Assembly (NCBI RefSeq): GCF_900105785.1
Contig: NZ_LT629799.1
Span: 1,674,001 to 1,738,000 of the forward strand
Source: Microlunatus sagamiharensis
Lineage (GTDB): Bacteria; Actinomycetota; Actinomycetes; Propionibacteriales; Propionibacteriaceae
Length of the DNA stretch: 64,000 nt
Direction of reading: 5' to 3'
The notes below the pieces were generated by a model. It ran no database searches and was not told the origin of the DNA. It saw only the letters and a program-made list of their open reading frames with translations. Made by a program: the position numbers and the translations under genes. Below are positions 35,699 to 47,691 of the stretch, piece by piece. Every line of letters begins with the position of its first letter. The first letter of the stretch is position 1.

Positions 35699-37579
35699 GT
35701 GGGGGCCCGTGCGCTCGCCGACGCGGTGCGCCTCGGCGAGGAGCTGGTCGACGCCTGGGGCAGCTGGGCACCCACCCTCTCGCCGGACTGCCGGCGGATC
35801 GCCTTCGTCAGCGACCGGACCGGCACCCCGCGGCTCTTCGTCCAGGACCTCGTGCTCGCTGCGGAGGCCGTCGAGGGCGCAGAGCCGCCGGCGGCCCGCG
35901 AGGTCGTCCTCACCGACGACCCGGTGGTCGAGGTGCACTGGTCGGCCGACGGTGGCTGGCTGGCCTGCGCGCTGGCCACCGGCGGCGGCGTGCGTACGCA
36001 GGTGTGGGTCGTGCGCCCGGACGGTTCCGACGCGCGGTGCGTCGCGGGCTCGGCCGACGTGCACGCCGAGCTCGGCCCGTGGACCCGCAGCGGGCACCGC
36101 GTCAGCGTCTCCGTCCCGGGCGAGGGCCTCGGCGACCCGACGCGGGCGTTCCTCGTGGACCCGGCGACCGGGGAGCAGCACCCGCTGGCCGAGGGCGAGC
36201 TCATCAGCGTGCTCGACCTGTCGAGCGACGAGGACTTCGTGGTGCTGCGCGACGGGCAGCGCGGGCGGCAGTTCTGCGTGGTCGTCGACCGCGTCGCCGA
36301 CGCCGACCACCCGCTGCTGCCCTACCCGGCGACCGGGTCCACCGACCGCGCGTTCGTGCGCCCCGCCCCGCCGGGGGACCCGACGTCCGGGGACGCGCCG
36401 CTGATCGCCTACCTCGCGACCGACGCCGGGCTCCCCCGCCGCCAGCTCCTCGCGATCCCGCTCGGCCCGTCCGGCTGGCGCGGGCAGTCCGGCGTGCTCG
36501 CGCCGCGCTCGGACGCCGAGCTCGAGGGGCTCGACGCCGACGACGCCGGGCACCGGCTGCTCGCGGTCTGGAACGTGGCCGGCGGACGCTCCGAGCTCGA
36601 GCTCGTCGACGCCTGGACCGGCGAGACCTCGGTCGTCGAGGGCCTGCCGGGCGCGGTGGTAAGCGGGATGCTGCTCAGCCGCGACGGATCGACCGCGCTG
36701 ATGGCCGTCGAGGGCCCCGAGCGGCCGCGCGAGCTGTGGTGCCTCGACGTGGCGACCCGGACGTGGTCGCTCGCCACGGCGCGTCCGCCCCGCACGGCGG
36801 CGCGGCTGGTGACGCCCACGCTGGAGTTCCTGCACGGGCGCGACGGGCTGCCGCTGACCGGCTGGCTCTACCGGCCGCCGGGCTGGACGGGCGCGGGCCC
36901 CGCGATGCTGAGCCTGCACGGGGGGCCCGAGGCCCAGGAGCGGCCGACCTTCAACCCGCAGCACCAGGCGGTCGCCGCCGCCGGGATCGCGGTCTTCGCG
37001 CCGAACATCCGCGGCTCGTCGGGCTTCGGCCGCGCCTTCGTCCACGCCGACGACGTGCACGGGCGCCGCGACGCGTTCGACGACGTGCTCGCGTGCGCGG
37101 AGTTCCTGGTCCGGCTCGGGGTCGCCGAGCCCGGGTGCGTCGCGGTGAGCGGGCGCTCGTACGGCGGTTACCTCACCCTGGCGATGCTCGCCTTCTCCCC
37201 CGGCGTCTTCGCCGCCGGCGTCGCGGTCTGCGGGATGTCGGACCTGCACACCTTCTACCGCGACACCGAGCCCTGGATCGCCGCGGCCGCCGTCACCAAG
37301 TACGGCGACCCCGAGCGCGACGCGACCCTGCTGCGCGCCCTCTCGCCGATGCAGCAGGTCGCGAACATCGACGTGCCCCTGCTCGTCGCCCACGGCGAGC
37401 TCGACACCAACGTGCCCTTCGGCGAGGCGACGCAGGTCGTCGCCGCCCTGCGCGACCTCGGGCGGCCCGTGCAGTTCCTGCCGATCCCCGGCGAGGGCCA
37501 CGACTACCGCCGTGCGGAGTCGCGCCGGCTGCTGCTCGGCACGATGCTGCTGTTCCTCGACGAGGCCCTCGACCCCTGA
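35699..37579 (+). CDS. S9-family serine peptidase (prolyl oligopeptidase type)
   Basis: Protein of 626 aa, no signal peptide, so cytoplasmic. The N-terminal 370 residues look like a beta-propeller lid (WGSWAPTLSPDCRRIAFVSD and similar repeats). The C-terminal alpha/beta hydrolase carries Ser487 in SGRSYGGYL, an acidic residue in HGELDTNVP (D569) and His601 in GEGHDYRR. It could trim or degrade the peptide-like product of the two upstream enzymes, as the M42 peptidase does in proteobacterial NAGGN clusters; that role is inference. Start GTG 35699, 1 nt after the amidotransferase stop. Confidence 0.88.
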   Translation: MGARALADAVRLGEELVDAWGSWAPTLSPDCRRIAFVSDRTGTPRLFVQDLVLAAEAVEGAEPPAAREVVLTDDPVVEVHWSADGGWLACALATGGGVRTQVWVVRPDGSDARCVAGSADVHAELGPWTRSGHRVSVSVPGEGLGDPTRAFLVDPATGEQHPLAEGELISVLDLSSDEDFVVLRDGQRGRQFCVVVDRVADADHPLLPYPATGSTDRAFVRPAPPGDPTSGDAPLIAYLATDAGLPRRQLLAIPLGPSGWRGQSGVLAPRSDAELEGLDADDAGHRLLAVWNVAGGRSELELVDAWTGETSVVEGLPGAVVSGMLLSRDGSTALMAVEGPERPRELWCLDVATRTWSLATARPPRTAARLVTPTLEFLHGRDGLPLTGWLYRPPGWTGAGPAMLSLHGGPEAQERPTFNPQHQAVAAAGIAVFAPNIRGSSGFGRAFVHADDVHGRRDAFDDVLACAEFLVRLGVAEPGCVAVSGRSYGGYLTLAMLAFSPGVFAAGVAVCGMSDLHTFYRDTEPWIAAAAVTKYGDPERDATLLRALSPMQQVANIDVPLLVAHGELDTNVPFGEATQVVAALRDLGRPVQFLPIPGEGHDYRRAESRRLLLGTMLLFLDEALDP

Positions 37580-37596
37580 TCGCAGGCCCCCGACAC

Positions 37597-37611
37597 CACC
37601 CCGGCGGGGTG
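37597..37611 (+). terminator. Small hairpin after the S9 peptidase gene
   Basis: CACCCC/GGGGTG stem of 6 bp with a 3-nt loop, 18 nt past the stop of the three-gene operon. Weak, so some read-through into the Usp gene is possible. Confidence 0.3.
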
Positions 37612-37657
37612 CGGCATCATGCCGAGGAGGGAAAGCCCCAGCACCGCAGGAGGAAGC

Positions 37658-38014
37658 ATGAGCGTTCTGGTCGCCGTCACCGACAGCGCCGAGGGCCGGG
37701 CCGCCCTGGAGGCCGCGGCCAACGAGGCCGACCTGCTCAACGTGCAGCTCACCGTCGTCAACCTCACCGGCGCCGACCTCGACCTCACCTCGATCGCGAC
37801 CGAGGTCCCGTACGAGGTGGTCGTCCCGCACGCGGGCGCCGACGTGGACGAGGTCGAGCAGGTCCTCGCCGCCATCGAGGACCGCGCCGAGGTCACGCGG
37901 CTCGTCGTCGGCGTCCGCAAGCGCTCGCCCATCGGCAAGGCCGTGCTCGGCAGCATCGCGCAGCGCCTGATCCTCGAGGCGACGGTGCCCGTGCTGTCGG
38001 TCAAGACCAGCTGA
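37658..38014 (+). CDS. UspA-like universal stress protein
   Basis: Protein of 118 aa, cytoplasmic. It opens with SVLVAVTDSAEGRAALEAA and ends with the nucleotide-loop pattern VGVRKRSPIGKAVLGSIAQRLI followed by VPVLSVK, the Usp C-terminal signature. It is shorter than typical 140-160-aa Usp domains, having a short middle. ATG 37658 has AGGAGGA 4 nt upstream. The signal is not known. Confidence 0.88.
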   Translation: MSVLVAVTDSAEGRAALEAAANEADLLNVQLTVVNLTGADLDLTSIATEVPYEVVVPHAGADVDEVEQVLAAIEDRAEVTRLVVGVRKRSPIGKAVLGSIAQRLILEATVPVLSVKTS

Positions 38015-38023
38015 GCTGTGCGG

Positions 38024-38080
38024 CGACTGCGCGCGAAGAGGGCGACACACCCGGCGTGTCGCCCGGTCAGCGCGCAGTCG
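38024..38080. terminator. Nested double hairpin between convergent genes
   Basis: The outer stem pairs 38024-38034 with 38070-38080 (11 perfect bp, CGACTGCGCGC). The inner stem pairs 38040-38048 with 38056-38064 (9 perfect bp, GGGCGACAC). It lies between usp (plus) and the DUF559-like gene (minus); the right outer arm overlaps the last codons of the latter. Probable bidirectional terminator. Confidence 0.65.
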
Positions 38081-38963
38081 GGAACAACCGGTGCCACTCC
38101 GCGTCGAAGACGGGCTCAGGTCCCTCCCACCCGCCGGCACGGAGGGCCCGGACCACCTCGCTGACGACCGCGCGGGGATGCTCCATCCGTTGCCCGGTGA
38201 CGCGCATGAGTGCCCACCCGCCTTCGTGCAGCAGTTCGTGGCGCGCGATGTCCACGTTCCACTGGCGCTCGTCCGTGCGGTGCTGGTCGCCCTCGTACTC
38301 GAGAGCGACGCGCCACCGGCGGAGCAGCAGGTCAACCCGTCCGACCCGACGACCGTCGACCTCGATCACGGGGTTGACGTCGGGCTCCGGCAGGCCGGCG
38401 AGGACCAGGCAGAGCCGCAGGCGCGTCTCTTGCGGCGAGTCGACCCGGTCGCGCACGAGGCTTGCGGCGCGTCGTGCTCGGCGGACGTGCCGCCCGCGCG
38501 CCAAGGAGGTGATGCCGACCAGCTCGGCCCACGACGTGGCTCCCCACCGCACCAGCCAGTCGCCGGCGGCGACAAGCTCGACGAGGTCGAGGTCGAGGTC
38601 GGCCGCGGCAGTCAGGAAGGCGTGCGCGGGTGCCACGACCCGGCCGTCGGTGGTCGGCGGGAGCGCCGCCACCCGCCGTACGCGGACGCCCGGCCGGCGG
38701 ACCTGGTGCGGGTGGGTGGTGACGAACCGCGATGGCCGGGGCTCGCCGACCTCGACGGCGAGGGCGTGCAGCGCCGAGACCCCGTCCAGGAGCACGTCCT
38801 CTGGCAGCACGAGCCGCGCGGCGGCGACGCTCAGGTCGAGGTCGGGCTCCAGGAAGGACTCCACGTAGACCCCGTGGTGCTCGCGCCGCACGCGGCTGGT
38901 GCGGAGGGTGTCGGGGGTCATCCCGACCTCGGGCGCCTGGGCGGTCGTGAAGGGTCGGAACAC
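38067..38963 (-). CDS. AbiEi-like / DUF559-like nuclease-fold protein
   Basis: Protein of 298 aa. The N-terminus resembles the DNA-binding half of AbiEi-type proteins (LRTSRVRREHHGVYVESF). The C-terminus is DUF559/Vsr-like: DVNPVIEVDGRRVGRVDLLLRRWRVALEYEGDQH, with acidic residues in VDLLL and EYEGDQH fitting a PD-(D/E)XK nuclease core. Biological role unknown; such proteins are numerous in related genomes. Start GTG 38963 has only a weak AGG upstream. Unlike the relative at 7931 the frame is intact. Confidence 0.75.
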   Translation of the reverse strand: MFRPFTTAQAPEVGMTPDTLRTSRVRREHHGVYVESFLEPDLDLSVAAARLVLPEDVLLDGVSALHALAVEVGEPRPSRFVTTHPHQVRRPGVRVRRVAALPPTTDGRVVAPAHAFLTAAADLDLDLVELVAAGDWLVRWGATSWAELVGITSLARGRHVRRARRAASLVRDRVDSPQETRLRLCLVLAGLPEPDVNPVIEVDGRRVGRVDLLLRRWRVALEYEGDQHRTDERQWNVDIARHELLHEGGWALMRVTGQRMEHPRAVVSEVVRALRAGGWEGPEPVFDAEWHRLFPTAR

Positions 38964-39052
38964 GTCAGCAGCCTGCTGCTGCGAGGGCGCCTGCGGTGTT
39001 GTCCGTCGTGCCGCCTGTGGACGACCCGCCGGATCTAGCGGCGAGTGCGCAC

Positions 39053-40570
39053 CTACGTCAGGCGCTCCAGCACGAGCTCGCGGACGCGGCCCGCGTCGGC
39101 CTTGCCGCCCATGGACTTCATGACGGCACCGATCAGGGCGCCGGCGGCCTGGACCTTGCCCGCGCGGATCTTGTCGGCGACGGCCGGGTTGGCGGCGATG
39201 GCCTCGTCCACGGCGGCACCGAGGGCGCCGTCGTCGGAGACGACCGCGAGCCCGCGGGACTTTACGACCGCGGTCGGCGAACCCTCACCGGCCAGCACGC
39301 CCTCCAGCACCTCGCGGGCGAGCTTGTCGTTGATCGTCCCGGCGTCGACCAGGCCCTGCAGCTCGGCCACCTGCGCGGGGGTCACGCCGAGCGCGTCGAG
39401 CTCGACGCCGTCGTTGTTGGCCCGCCGGGCGAGCTCGCCGAGCCACCACTTGCGCGCCGACTGCGGCGAGGCACCGGCGGCCACAGTCGCCTCGACCAGG
39501 TCGAGCGCCCCGGCCGCGACGACGTCGCGCAGCTCCGCCTCGCTGAACCCCCACTCCGCGCTCACGCGGCGCAGGCGGACGGCGGGCGCCTCGGGCAGCG
39601 AGGCCCGCAGCTCCTCGACCCACGCCGCCGACGGTGCGACGGGCACGAGGTCGGGGTCGGGGAAGTAGCGGTACTCCTCCGCCTGCTCCTTGCTGCGCCC
39701 CGGCGAGGTCGTGCCGGAGGTCTCCTGCCAGTGGCGCGTCTCCTGCTTGACCCGGCCGCCGTCGGCGAGCACCGCGGCCTGCCGCGTCATCTCGAAGCGG
39801 ACGGCGCGCTCGACGCTGCGCAGCGAGTTGACGTTCTTGGTCTCGGTGCGGGTCCCGAGCGGGGCGTCCGGGGAGGGCCGCAGCGACACGTTCGCGTCGC
39901 AGCGCAGCGAACCCTGCTCCATGCGCACGTCGGACACCCCGAGCGAGCGGAGCAGGTCGCGCAGCATCGAGACGTACGCCCGCGCCACCTGCGGCGCGTA
40001 CTTGCCCGCGCCCTCGATCGGGCGCGTCACGATCTCGATGAGCGGCACGCCCGAGCGGTTGTAGTCGAGGAGCGAGTGGTCGGCGCCGTGGATGCGCCCG
40101 GTCGACCCGCCGACGTGCAGCGACTTGCCGGTGTCCTCCTCCATGTGCGCGCGCTCGATGTCGATCCGGTACGTGCGCAGCACGCCCTCGTCGTCGGGCA
40201 CCTCGACCTCGGCCCAGCCGTCGTGGGCGATGGGCTCGTCGTACTGGCTGATCTGGTAGTTCTTCGGCTGGTCGGGGTAGAAGTAGTTCTTCCGCGCGAA
40301 GCGGCACCACGACGCGATCGAGCAGTTCAGCGCCAGGCCGATCCGCACCGCCGACTCGACGGCACGCGCGTTGACCACGGGCAGCGAGCCCGGCAGCCCG
40401 AGGCAGACCGGGCAGACCTGCGTGTTCGGCTCGGCGCCGAACTCGGTCGAGCAGCCGCAGAACATCTTCGAGGCGGTGTTCAGCTCGACGTGGACCTCGA
40501 GCCCGAGGACGGGGTCGAAGCGGGCCACGACGTCGTCGTAGTCCATGACCTCAGCGGTGGTGGTGCTCAC
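39053..40570 (-). CDS. gatB: Asp/Glu-tRNA amidotransferase subunit B
   Basis: Binds mischarged Glu-tRNA(Gln)/Asp-tRNA(Asn) and activates it for transamidation; 505 aa. [23 protein letters not shown] is the signature start, with zinc-type cysteines CGC and CPVC, then IEIVTRPI and RCDANVSL. The C-terminal GatB/YqeY tail ends at 39053. The GTG start overlaps the gatA stop by GTGA. Confidence 0.97.
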   Translation of the reverse strand: MSTTTAEVMDYDDVVARFDPVLGLEVHVELNTASKMFCGCSTEFGAEPNTQVCPVCLGLPGSLPVVNARAVESAVRIGLALNCSIASWCRFARKNYFYPDQPKNYQISQYDEPIAHDGWAEVEVPDDEGVLRTYRIDIERAHMEEDTGKSLHVGGSTGRIHGADHSLLDYNRSGVPLIEIVTRPIEGAGKYAPQVARAYVSMLRDLLRSLGVSDVRMEQGSLRCDANVSLRPSPDAPLGTRTETKNVNSLRSVERAVRFEMTRQAAVLADGGRVKQETRHWQETSGTTSPGRSKEQAEEYRYFPDPDLVPVAPSAAWVEELRASLPEAPAVRLRRVSAEWGFSEAELRDVVAAGALDLVEATVAAGASPQSARKWWLGELARRANNDGVELDALGVTPAQVAELQGLVDAGTINDKLAREVLEGVLAGEGSPTAVVKSRGLAVVSDDGALGAAVDEAIAANPAVADKIRAGKVQAAGALIGAVMKSMGGKADAGRVRELVLERLT

Positions 40571-42099
40571 TTGGCGACTCCTCCTTCGTGCACGGCGAGC
40601 TCCGGGGCCTGCGCCAGCAGGGGGCCGCCCCAGCGCTCCTCCAGCGCCCGCTCCAGCGCGGCGCCGACCCGGTAGAGCCGGTCGTCGGCCAGCGGCGGCG
40701 CCATGACCTGCAGCCCGACGGGGAGCGCGTCCTCGGGCGCGAGCCCGACCGGGAACGACGCGCTGGCGTTGCCGGCGAGGTTCGAGGGGATGGTGCAGAG
40801 GTCGTTCAGGTACATCGCGAGCGGGTCGTCGACCTTCTCGCCGAGGCGGAACGCGGTGGTCGGCGTCGAGGGCGACACGAGCACGTCCACCTGCGCGAAC
40901 GCGGCCTCGAAGTCGCGCGAGACGAGCGTGCGCACCTTCTGGGCTTGGCCGTAGTAGGCGTCGTAGTAACCGCTCGACAGCGCGTACGTGCCGAGGATGA
41001 TGCGGCGCTTGACCTCGGCGCCGAAGCCGGCCTCGCGAGTCAGCCCCATGACCTCCTCGGCGCTGCGGCTGCCGTCGTCGCCGGCCCGCAGGCCGAACCG
41101 CATGCCGTCGAACTTGGCCAGGTTGGAGCTCGCCTCGCTCGGCAGCACCAGGTAGTACGCAGGCAGCGCGTAGGAGAAGTTCGGGCAGGACACCTCGACG
41201 ACCTCGGCCCCGAGCCCGGCGAGGGTCTCGACCGCCTCGTGGAAGCGCTGCTCGACGCCGGGCGCGTAGCCCTCACCGCCGAGCTCGCGCACCACGCCGA
41301 TCCTCATGCCGCGCACGTCGCCGGAGCGGGCCGCGCCGACGACGTCGGGCACCGGCGCGTCGATCGAGGTCGAGTCGCGCGGGTCGTGCCCGGCGATCAC
41401 CTGGTGCAGCAGGGCCGCGTCGAGGACCGTGCGCGCGCAGGGGCCGGGCTGGTCGAGGCTCGACGCGAGCGCGACGAGGCCGTAGCGCGAGGTGCCGCCG
41501 TACGTCGGCTTGATGCCGACGGTGCCGGTGACCGAGGCGGGCTGGCGGATCGAGCCGCCGGTGTCGGTGCCGATGGCCAGGGGCGCCTCGTACGCGGCGA
41601 CAGCGGCCGCTGAGCCGCCGCCGGAGCCGCCGGGGATCCGGTCGAGGTCCCACGGGTTGTGCGTGGGTCCGTACGCGGAGTTCTCGGTCGAGGAGCCCAT
41701 GGCGAACTCGTCGAGGTTCGTCTTGCCGAGGATGACCAGGCCGGCGTCGAGCATCCGGCGCGTGACGGTGGCGTCGTACGGCGGGACCCAGCCCTCGAGC
41801 ACCTTCGACCCGCAGGTCGTCGGGGCGCCGGCCTGGGTCAGCACGTCCTTGAGCGCGACGGGCACGCCGGCCAGCGGGCCGAGCGGCTTGCCCTCGGCGC
41901 GGTCGGCGTCGACGCGCGCCGCGGCGGCCAGCGCCCGCTCGCCGTCGACGTGCAGGAAGGCGTGGACCGCCGGCTCGACCGCGGCCATCCGGTCGAGGTG
42001 GGCCTGGACGACCTCGACCGAGCTGGTCTCGCCCGAGGCGATGGCGGTGGCCAGGTCGGCCGCGGTACGGCGGGTCAGGTCGGTGCTGCTCGTGCTCAT
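40567..42099 (-). CDS. gatA: Asp/Glu-tRNA amidotransferase subunit A
   Basis: Amidase subunit releasing ammonia from glutamine; 510 aa. The Ser-cisSer-Lys triad region shows [10 protein letters not shown] (Lys), [15 protein letters not shown] and [13 protein letters not shown] (both serines). ATG 42099 overlaps the gatC stop by one base (TGATG). It works with GatB and GatC in a cytoplasmic complex. Confidence 0.97.
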   Translation of the reverse strand: MSTSSTDLTRRTAADLATAIASGETSSVEVVQAHLDRMAAVEPAVHAFLHVDGERALAAAARVDADRAEGKPLGPLAGVPVALKDVLTQAGAPTTCGSKVLEGWVPPYDATVTRRMLDAGLVILGKTNLDEFAMGSSTENSAYGPTHNPWDLDRIPGGSGGGSAAAVAAYEAPLAIGTDTGGSIRQPASVTGTVGIKPTYGGTSRYGLVALASSLDQPGPCARTVLDAALLHQVIAGHDPRDSTSIDAPVPDVVGAARSGDVRGMRIGVVRELGGEGYAPGVEQRFHEAVETLAGLGAEVVEVSCPNFSYALPAYYLVLPSEASSNLAKFDGMRFGLRAGDDGSRSAEEVMGLTREAGFGAEVKRRIILGTYALSSGYYDAYYGQAQKVRTLVSRDFEAAFAQVDVLVSPSTPTTAFRLGEKVDDPLAMYLNDLCTIPSNLAGNASASFPVGLAPEDALPVGLQVMAPPLADDRLYRVGAALERALEERWGGPLLAQAPELAVHEGGVAK

Positions 42100-42395
42100 C
42101 AGCCCTCCTCCCCCAGGATCCGCGGGACGCGGAACCGGTCCTCCTCGGCCGCGGGCGCGCCGGCCAGGGCGGCCTCGCGCGGCATCGAGGGCACGACGAC
42201 GTCGGCGCGCTGGACGTTGTCCAGCGGCAGCGGGTGCGACGTCGGCGGGATGTCGTCGGCCGCGACCTCGGAGACCTTGGCGACGGCCTCGAGGATCGCG
42301 TCGAGCTGGGGCGCGAGGTGCTCCAGCTCGGCCGGGGTCAGCTCGATCCGGGCCAGGCGGGCCAGGTCGGCCACGTCGTTCGGCGTGAGGGCCAC
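42099..42395 (-). CDS. gatC: Asp/Glu-tRNA amidotransferase subunit C
   Basis: Small GatC (98 aa) that wraps GatA and Gat[14 protein letters not shown] and the acidic linker to [13 protein letters not shown] are typical, ending in [10 protein letters not shown] 42395 is the start; a purine-rich AGAGGAAG lies rather far upstream (about 13 nt). First gene of gatCAB. Confidence 0.93.
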   Translation of the reverse strand: MALTPNDVADLARLARIELTPAELEHLAPQLDAILEAVAKVSEVAADDIPPTSHPLPLDNVQRADVVVPSMPREAALAGAPAAEEDRFRVPRILGEEG

Positions 42396-42427
42396 CGGGG
42401 CGTCACTCTTCCTCTAGGGGTTCGGGA

Positions 42428-42456
42428 CCGGGTCGACCGCACGGGGCGGGACCCGG
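42428..42456 (-). terminator. Hairpin after the DUF1015 gene
   Basis: CCGGGTC/GACCCGG, 7 perfect bp with a 15-nt loop, 40 nt past the DUF1015 stop and upstream of gatC. Modest evidence. Confidence 0.35.
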
Positions 42457-42496
42457 CTGTCCATCCTAGGGCTGCGGCTCCCCCGGCCTCCCGGGT

Positions 42497-43657
42497 TCAT
42501 CCCGCCAGCGGACGCAGCACCGCGCCGGTCTTGAGCTTGGGGGTGAAGAACGTCGACTTGGGCGGCATCAGCAGGCCCTCGCGGGCCGTGCGCTGGATCT
42601 CGGCCAGCCCCGGCGGACGGACCAGCACCGCCGCCACCGCCCGGCGGTCGGCCACCGCGTCGAGGGCCTCCTCGACCCCGTCGTGGTAGGCCACCTGCAC
42701 GTCGAGCCCCTCGAGCGCGACCTCCAGCCACAGCCCGTCGAGGGCCCGTACGCCGTCGAACGCGCCGGGCCGCGGGTCGAGGCGCCAGGCCCCGTCCGCG
42801 GTGAGCAGCACCAGCGACCCGGCGCGCGGCTCGACCGGCGTGAGGACGAAGAAGCGCTCGAGCGCCTCCCGCAGGGCCGCGACCTCGACGCCCGTGTAGT
42901 GCCGGTGGATGGGCTCGACGCTCAGCTGGTCGGCGACGAGCTCGGCGACGAAGGCCAGGGTCGTCTCGGCGTCGGTGTCCTCGCGGCCGGTCGCGGCCCG
43001 GACCTCGTCGCGGTAGGTGCGGCTGACGGCGTAGCGGTGGTGGCCGTCGGCGATCAGCACGTCGTCGGAGGCGAGCAGGTCGCGGATCGCCCGGAGGCGC
43101 GCCGGGTCGGTCACCCGCTCCCACACGTGCTCGACCCCGTCCTCGACGACCCGCCCCACCGGCTCCCCCGGCTCGGCGAGCAGCGCGGCGAGGCCCGGCG
43201 CGAGCGAGAGGCCCCAGACCGGCGAGAGGTTGGCCCGGGTGGCCCGGGTCAGCTCGAGCCGGTCGGTCGAGTCCTTGGGCGTCGTGCGCTCGTGCGGCAG
43301 GACGCCGTGCGCGCCGCCCTGCGTCGGGGCGTCGACGACCTCGAGCGCGCCCAGCACCCCGGCCACGTCACGCCGTGCCCCGCTCGCGTCGGTGAACCGC
43401 AGCCGGTAGATGGTGAAGGACGCCGTGTCGTCGAGCGCGACCACGCCGGTGTCCACCCAGCCCTGCAGCGTCTGCGCCGCCCGCACGTAGCGGTCGGGAC
43501 CGCCGCGGGGCACGTCGACGAACGTCACGTTGTGCGGCGATCGCGCCTGGAGGGCGTCCACGTCGGCGTCGTCGAGGACGTCGTACGGCGGCGCGAGCAG
43601 CGGCTCGAGGTCCTCCGCCACGAAGCGGAGGGCGCGGAAGGGTTCGAACCTGGGCAT
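42497..43657 (-). CDS. DUF1015 family protein
   Basis: Protein of 386 aa of the DUF1015 (PF06245) family, function unknown. Typical blocks are RFEPFRALRF, LLAPPYDVLD, HNVTFVDVPRG, LPHERTTPK, IADGHHRYAVSRTYRDE and LLMPPKSTFFTPKLKTGAV at the end. ATG 43657 gives the conserved start; a CAGAAT hexamer 6 nt upstream hints at a leaderless transcript, and no Shine-Dalgarno is seen. The open frame continuing to 44485 is antisense to the ACT gene. Confidence 0.88.
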   Translation of the reverse strand: MPRFEPFRALRFVAEDLEPLLAPPYDVLDDADVDALQARSPHNVTFVDVPRGGPDRYVRAAQTLQGWVDTGVVALDDTASFTIYRLRFTDASGARRDVAGVLGALEVVDAPTQGGAHGVLPHERTTPKDSTDRLELTRATRANLSPVWGLSLAPGLAALLAEPGEPVGRVVEDGVEHVWERVTDPARLRAIRDLLASDDVLIADGHHRYAVSRTYRDEVRAATGREDTDAETTLAFVAELVADQLSVEPIHRHYTGVEVAALREALERFFVLTPVEPRAGSLVLLTADGAWRLDPRPGAFDGVRALDGLWLEVALEGLDVQVAYHDGVEEALDAVADRRAVAAVLVRPPGLAEIQRTAREGLLMPPKSTFFTPKLKTGAVLRPLAG

Positions 43658-43792
43658 GAGGAGATTCTGAAGGCTCGACGGGAACGAGCACCTTCCGGAC
43701 CAGTACCGACTCGGGTCGGAGCCGGGGCACGTCCGAGCGGAGCGAGGACCAAAGATGCTGAAACCCCTTGGTAACCCCGGGTCTGCGACGAT

Positions 43793-44425
43793 GTGCGCGT
43801 GTTCCTGATGCGCGTCACGCTGCCCGACCGGCCCGGTTCGCTGGGCTCGGTCGCCACCGCCATGGGTGGGGTCGGCGGCGACATCAACGCCGTCGAGATC
43901 GTCGAGAAGGGCGAGGGGGTCGTCGTCGACGACTTCATCGTCGACCTGCCGCCGGGCCAGCTGCCGGAGTCGCTGGTCAGCGCCTGCCAGGGGCTCGAGG
44001 GCGTCCGCGTCGAGTGGATCGCCCGCTACCCCGAGGGCGGCGGGCTGCAGTCCGACCTCGAGGCGCTCGAGCGCATGACCGCCGACCCGACCCACGCGGC
44101 GGAGACGCTCGTGTCGCTCTGCCCGGTCGTCTTCCGCTCCCACTGGGCGGTGCTCGTGCAGACGGGCGGCGACGGGCCGGAGATGACCTTCTCGACCACG
44201 CTCGCGCCCGACATCACCCCCGAGCTCGCGGAGCGCTTCGCCCCCTTCGACGTGACCCACCGGCTCGACCTCGAGAGCGGCTGGTCGCCGGGCTGGGGCG
44301 ACTGCACCCTGGTCGTCACCCCGATCACCCAGGACCGCGTGATCGCGATCGGCCGCCTCGGGGGCCCGGCGTTCCTCGACTCCGAGGTCGCCCGCCTGAA
44401 CCACCTCGCCGCCCTGGTCAAGTAG
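43793..44425 (+). CDS. ACT-domain protein
   Basis: Protein of 210 aa. The first 75 residues are an ACT ligand-binding domain (FLMRVTLPDRPGSLGSVATAMG, then GGDINAVEIVE). The rest may be a second, divergent domain. No catalytic domain is attached, so it is probably an amino-acid sensor or a regulatory partner; ligand unknown. The GTG start at 43793 could be replaced by GTG 43799, which has GACGAT 6 nt upstream. Confidence 0.8.
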   Translation: MRVFLMRVTLPDRPGSLGSVATAMGGVGGDINAVEIVEKGEGVVVDDFIVDLPPGQLPESLVSACQGLEGVRVEWIARYPEGGGLQSDLEALERMTADPTHAAETLVSLCPVVFRSHWAVLVQTGGDGPEMTFSTTLAPDITPELAERFAPFDVTHRLDLESGWSPGWGDCTLVVTPITQDRVIAIGRLGGPAFLDSEVARLNHLAALVK

Positions 44426-44483
44426 GCCCCGCAGCCCTCGCGCCGGCCCCCGTCCGGGCAGAATGCCCTGCACGGGGGTGCGC

Positions 44484-44990
44484 ATGGACGCGTGGGGCTG
44501 GGCCGAGCTGGGCGAGCTGGTGACGTCGTTCGGCTACGGCGTGCTGTCCGCGGTCGTGCCGCTGGCCAACGCCGAGGGCTACGTCGTCGTCTCCGGCTAC
44601 TCCTCCCTCGGCCACGCCATGCCCGTCGTGGTCGGCGTGGTCCTCGGGCAGACGCTCGGCAAGGTGCTGCTCTTCCTCGGCGTCCGGCGCGGCAAGGCCT
44701 TCCCCTTCGTCCGCCACCAGCGGGCACGCATCCGGCGCCAGAACGTCGGCCCCGCCCGGCGGCGGTTCCGGGCCGTCCTGGCCACGCTGCTGCGGCTCGT
44801 CGGCGAGAAGCGCTGGGGCCTGCCGATCGTGCTGCTGGCCGCGGTGGTCGGCTTCCCCCCGCTCTACGCCGTCGCCCTGCTGGCCGGGGCCACCCGGATG
44901 CGGCTCGGGTGGTTCGCCGCCGCGGTGCTCGTGGGCCGCACGGTCCGGTTCGCCCTCGTCGCGCGCGGGGTCGCCGTCCTGCACCCCTGA
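44484..44990 (+). CDS. VTT/SNARE-associated-like membrane protein
   Basis: Protein of 168 aa with about four hydrophobic segments. The Gly-rich pattern GYGVLSAVVPLANAEGYVV, then VVGVVLGQTLGKVLLF and FPPLYAVALLAGATRM resembles the DedA/VTT family, though it is shorter than typical members. Function unknown. ATG 44484 has a GGGGG run 5 nt upstream; ATG 44463 lacks one. Confidence 0.65.
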   Translation: MDAWGWAELGELVTSFGYGVLSAVVPLANAEGYVVVSGYSSLGHAMPVVVGVVLGQTLGKVLLFLGVRRGKAFPFVRHQRARIRRQNVGPARRRFRAVLATLLRLVGEKRWGLPIVLLAAVVGFPPLYAVALLAGATRMRLGWFAAAVLVGRTVRFALVARGVAVLHP

Positions 44991-45040
44991 GGGCTGCCTG
45001 TGAGTCTGCGCCGACCCCTGGGCGGGGACCCACCGATCGC

Positions 45041-45046
45041 TAACCT
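45041..45046 (+). promoter_or_regulatory. Leaderless -10 box of the small membrane protein gene
   Basis: TAACCT, 7 nt before ATG 45054. This sets the start at 45054 rather than at GTG 45000. Confidence 0.5.
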
Positions 45047-45053
45047 TGCACGC

Positions 45054-47682
<2,629 letters not shown>

Positions 47683-47691
47683 CGTGCGCTC

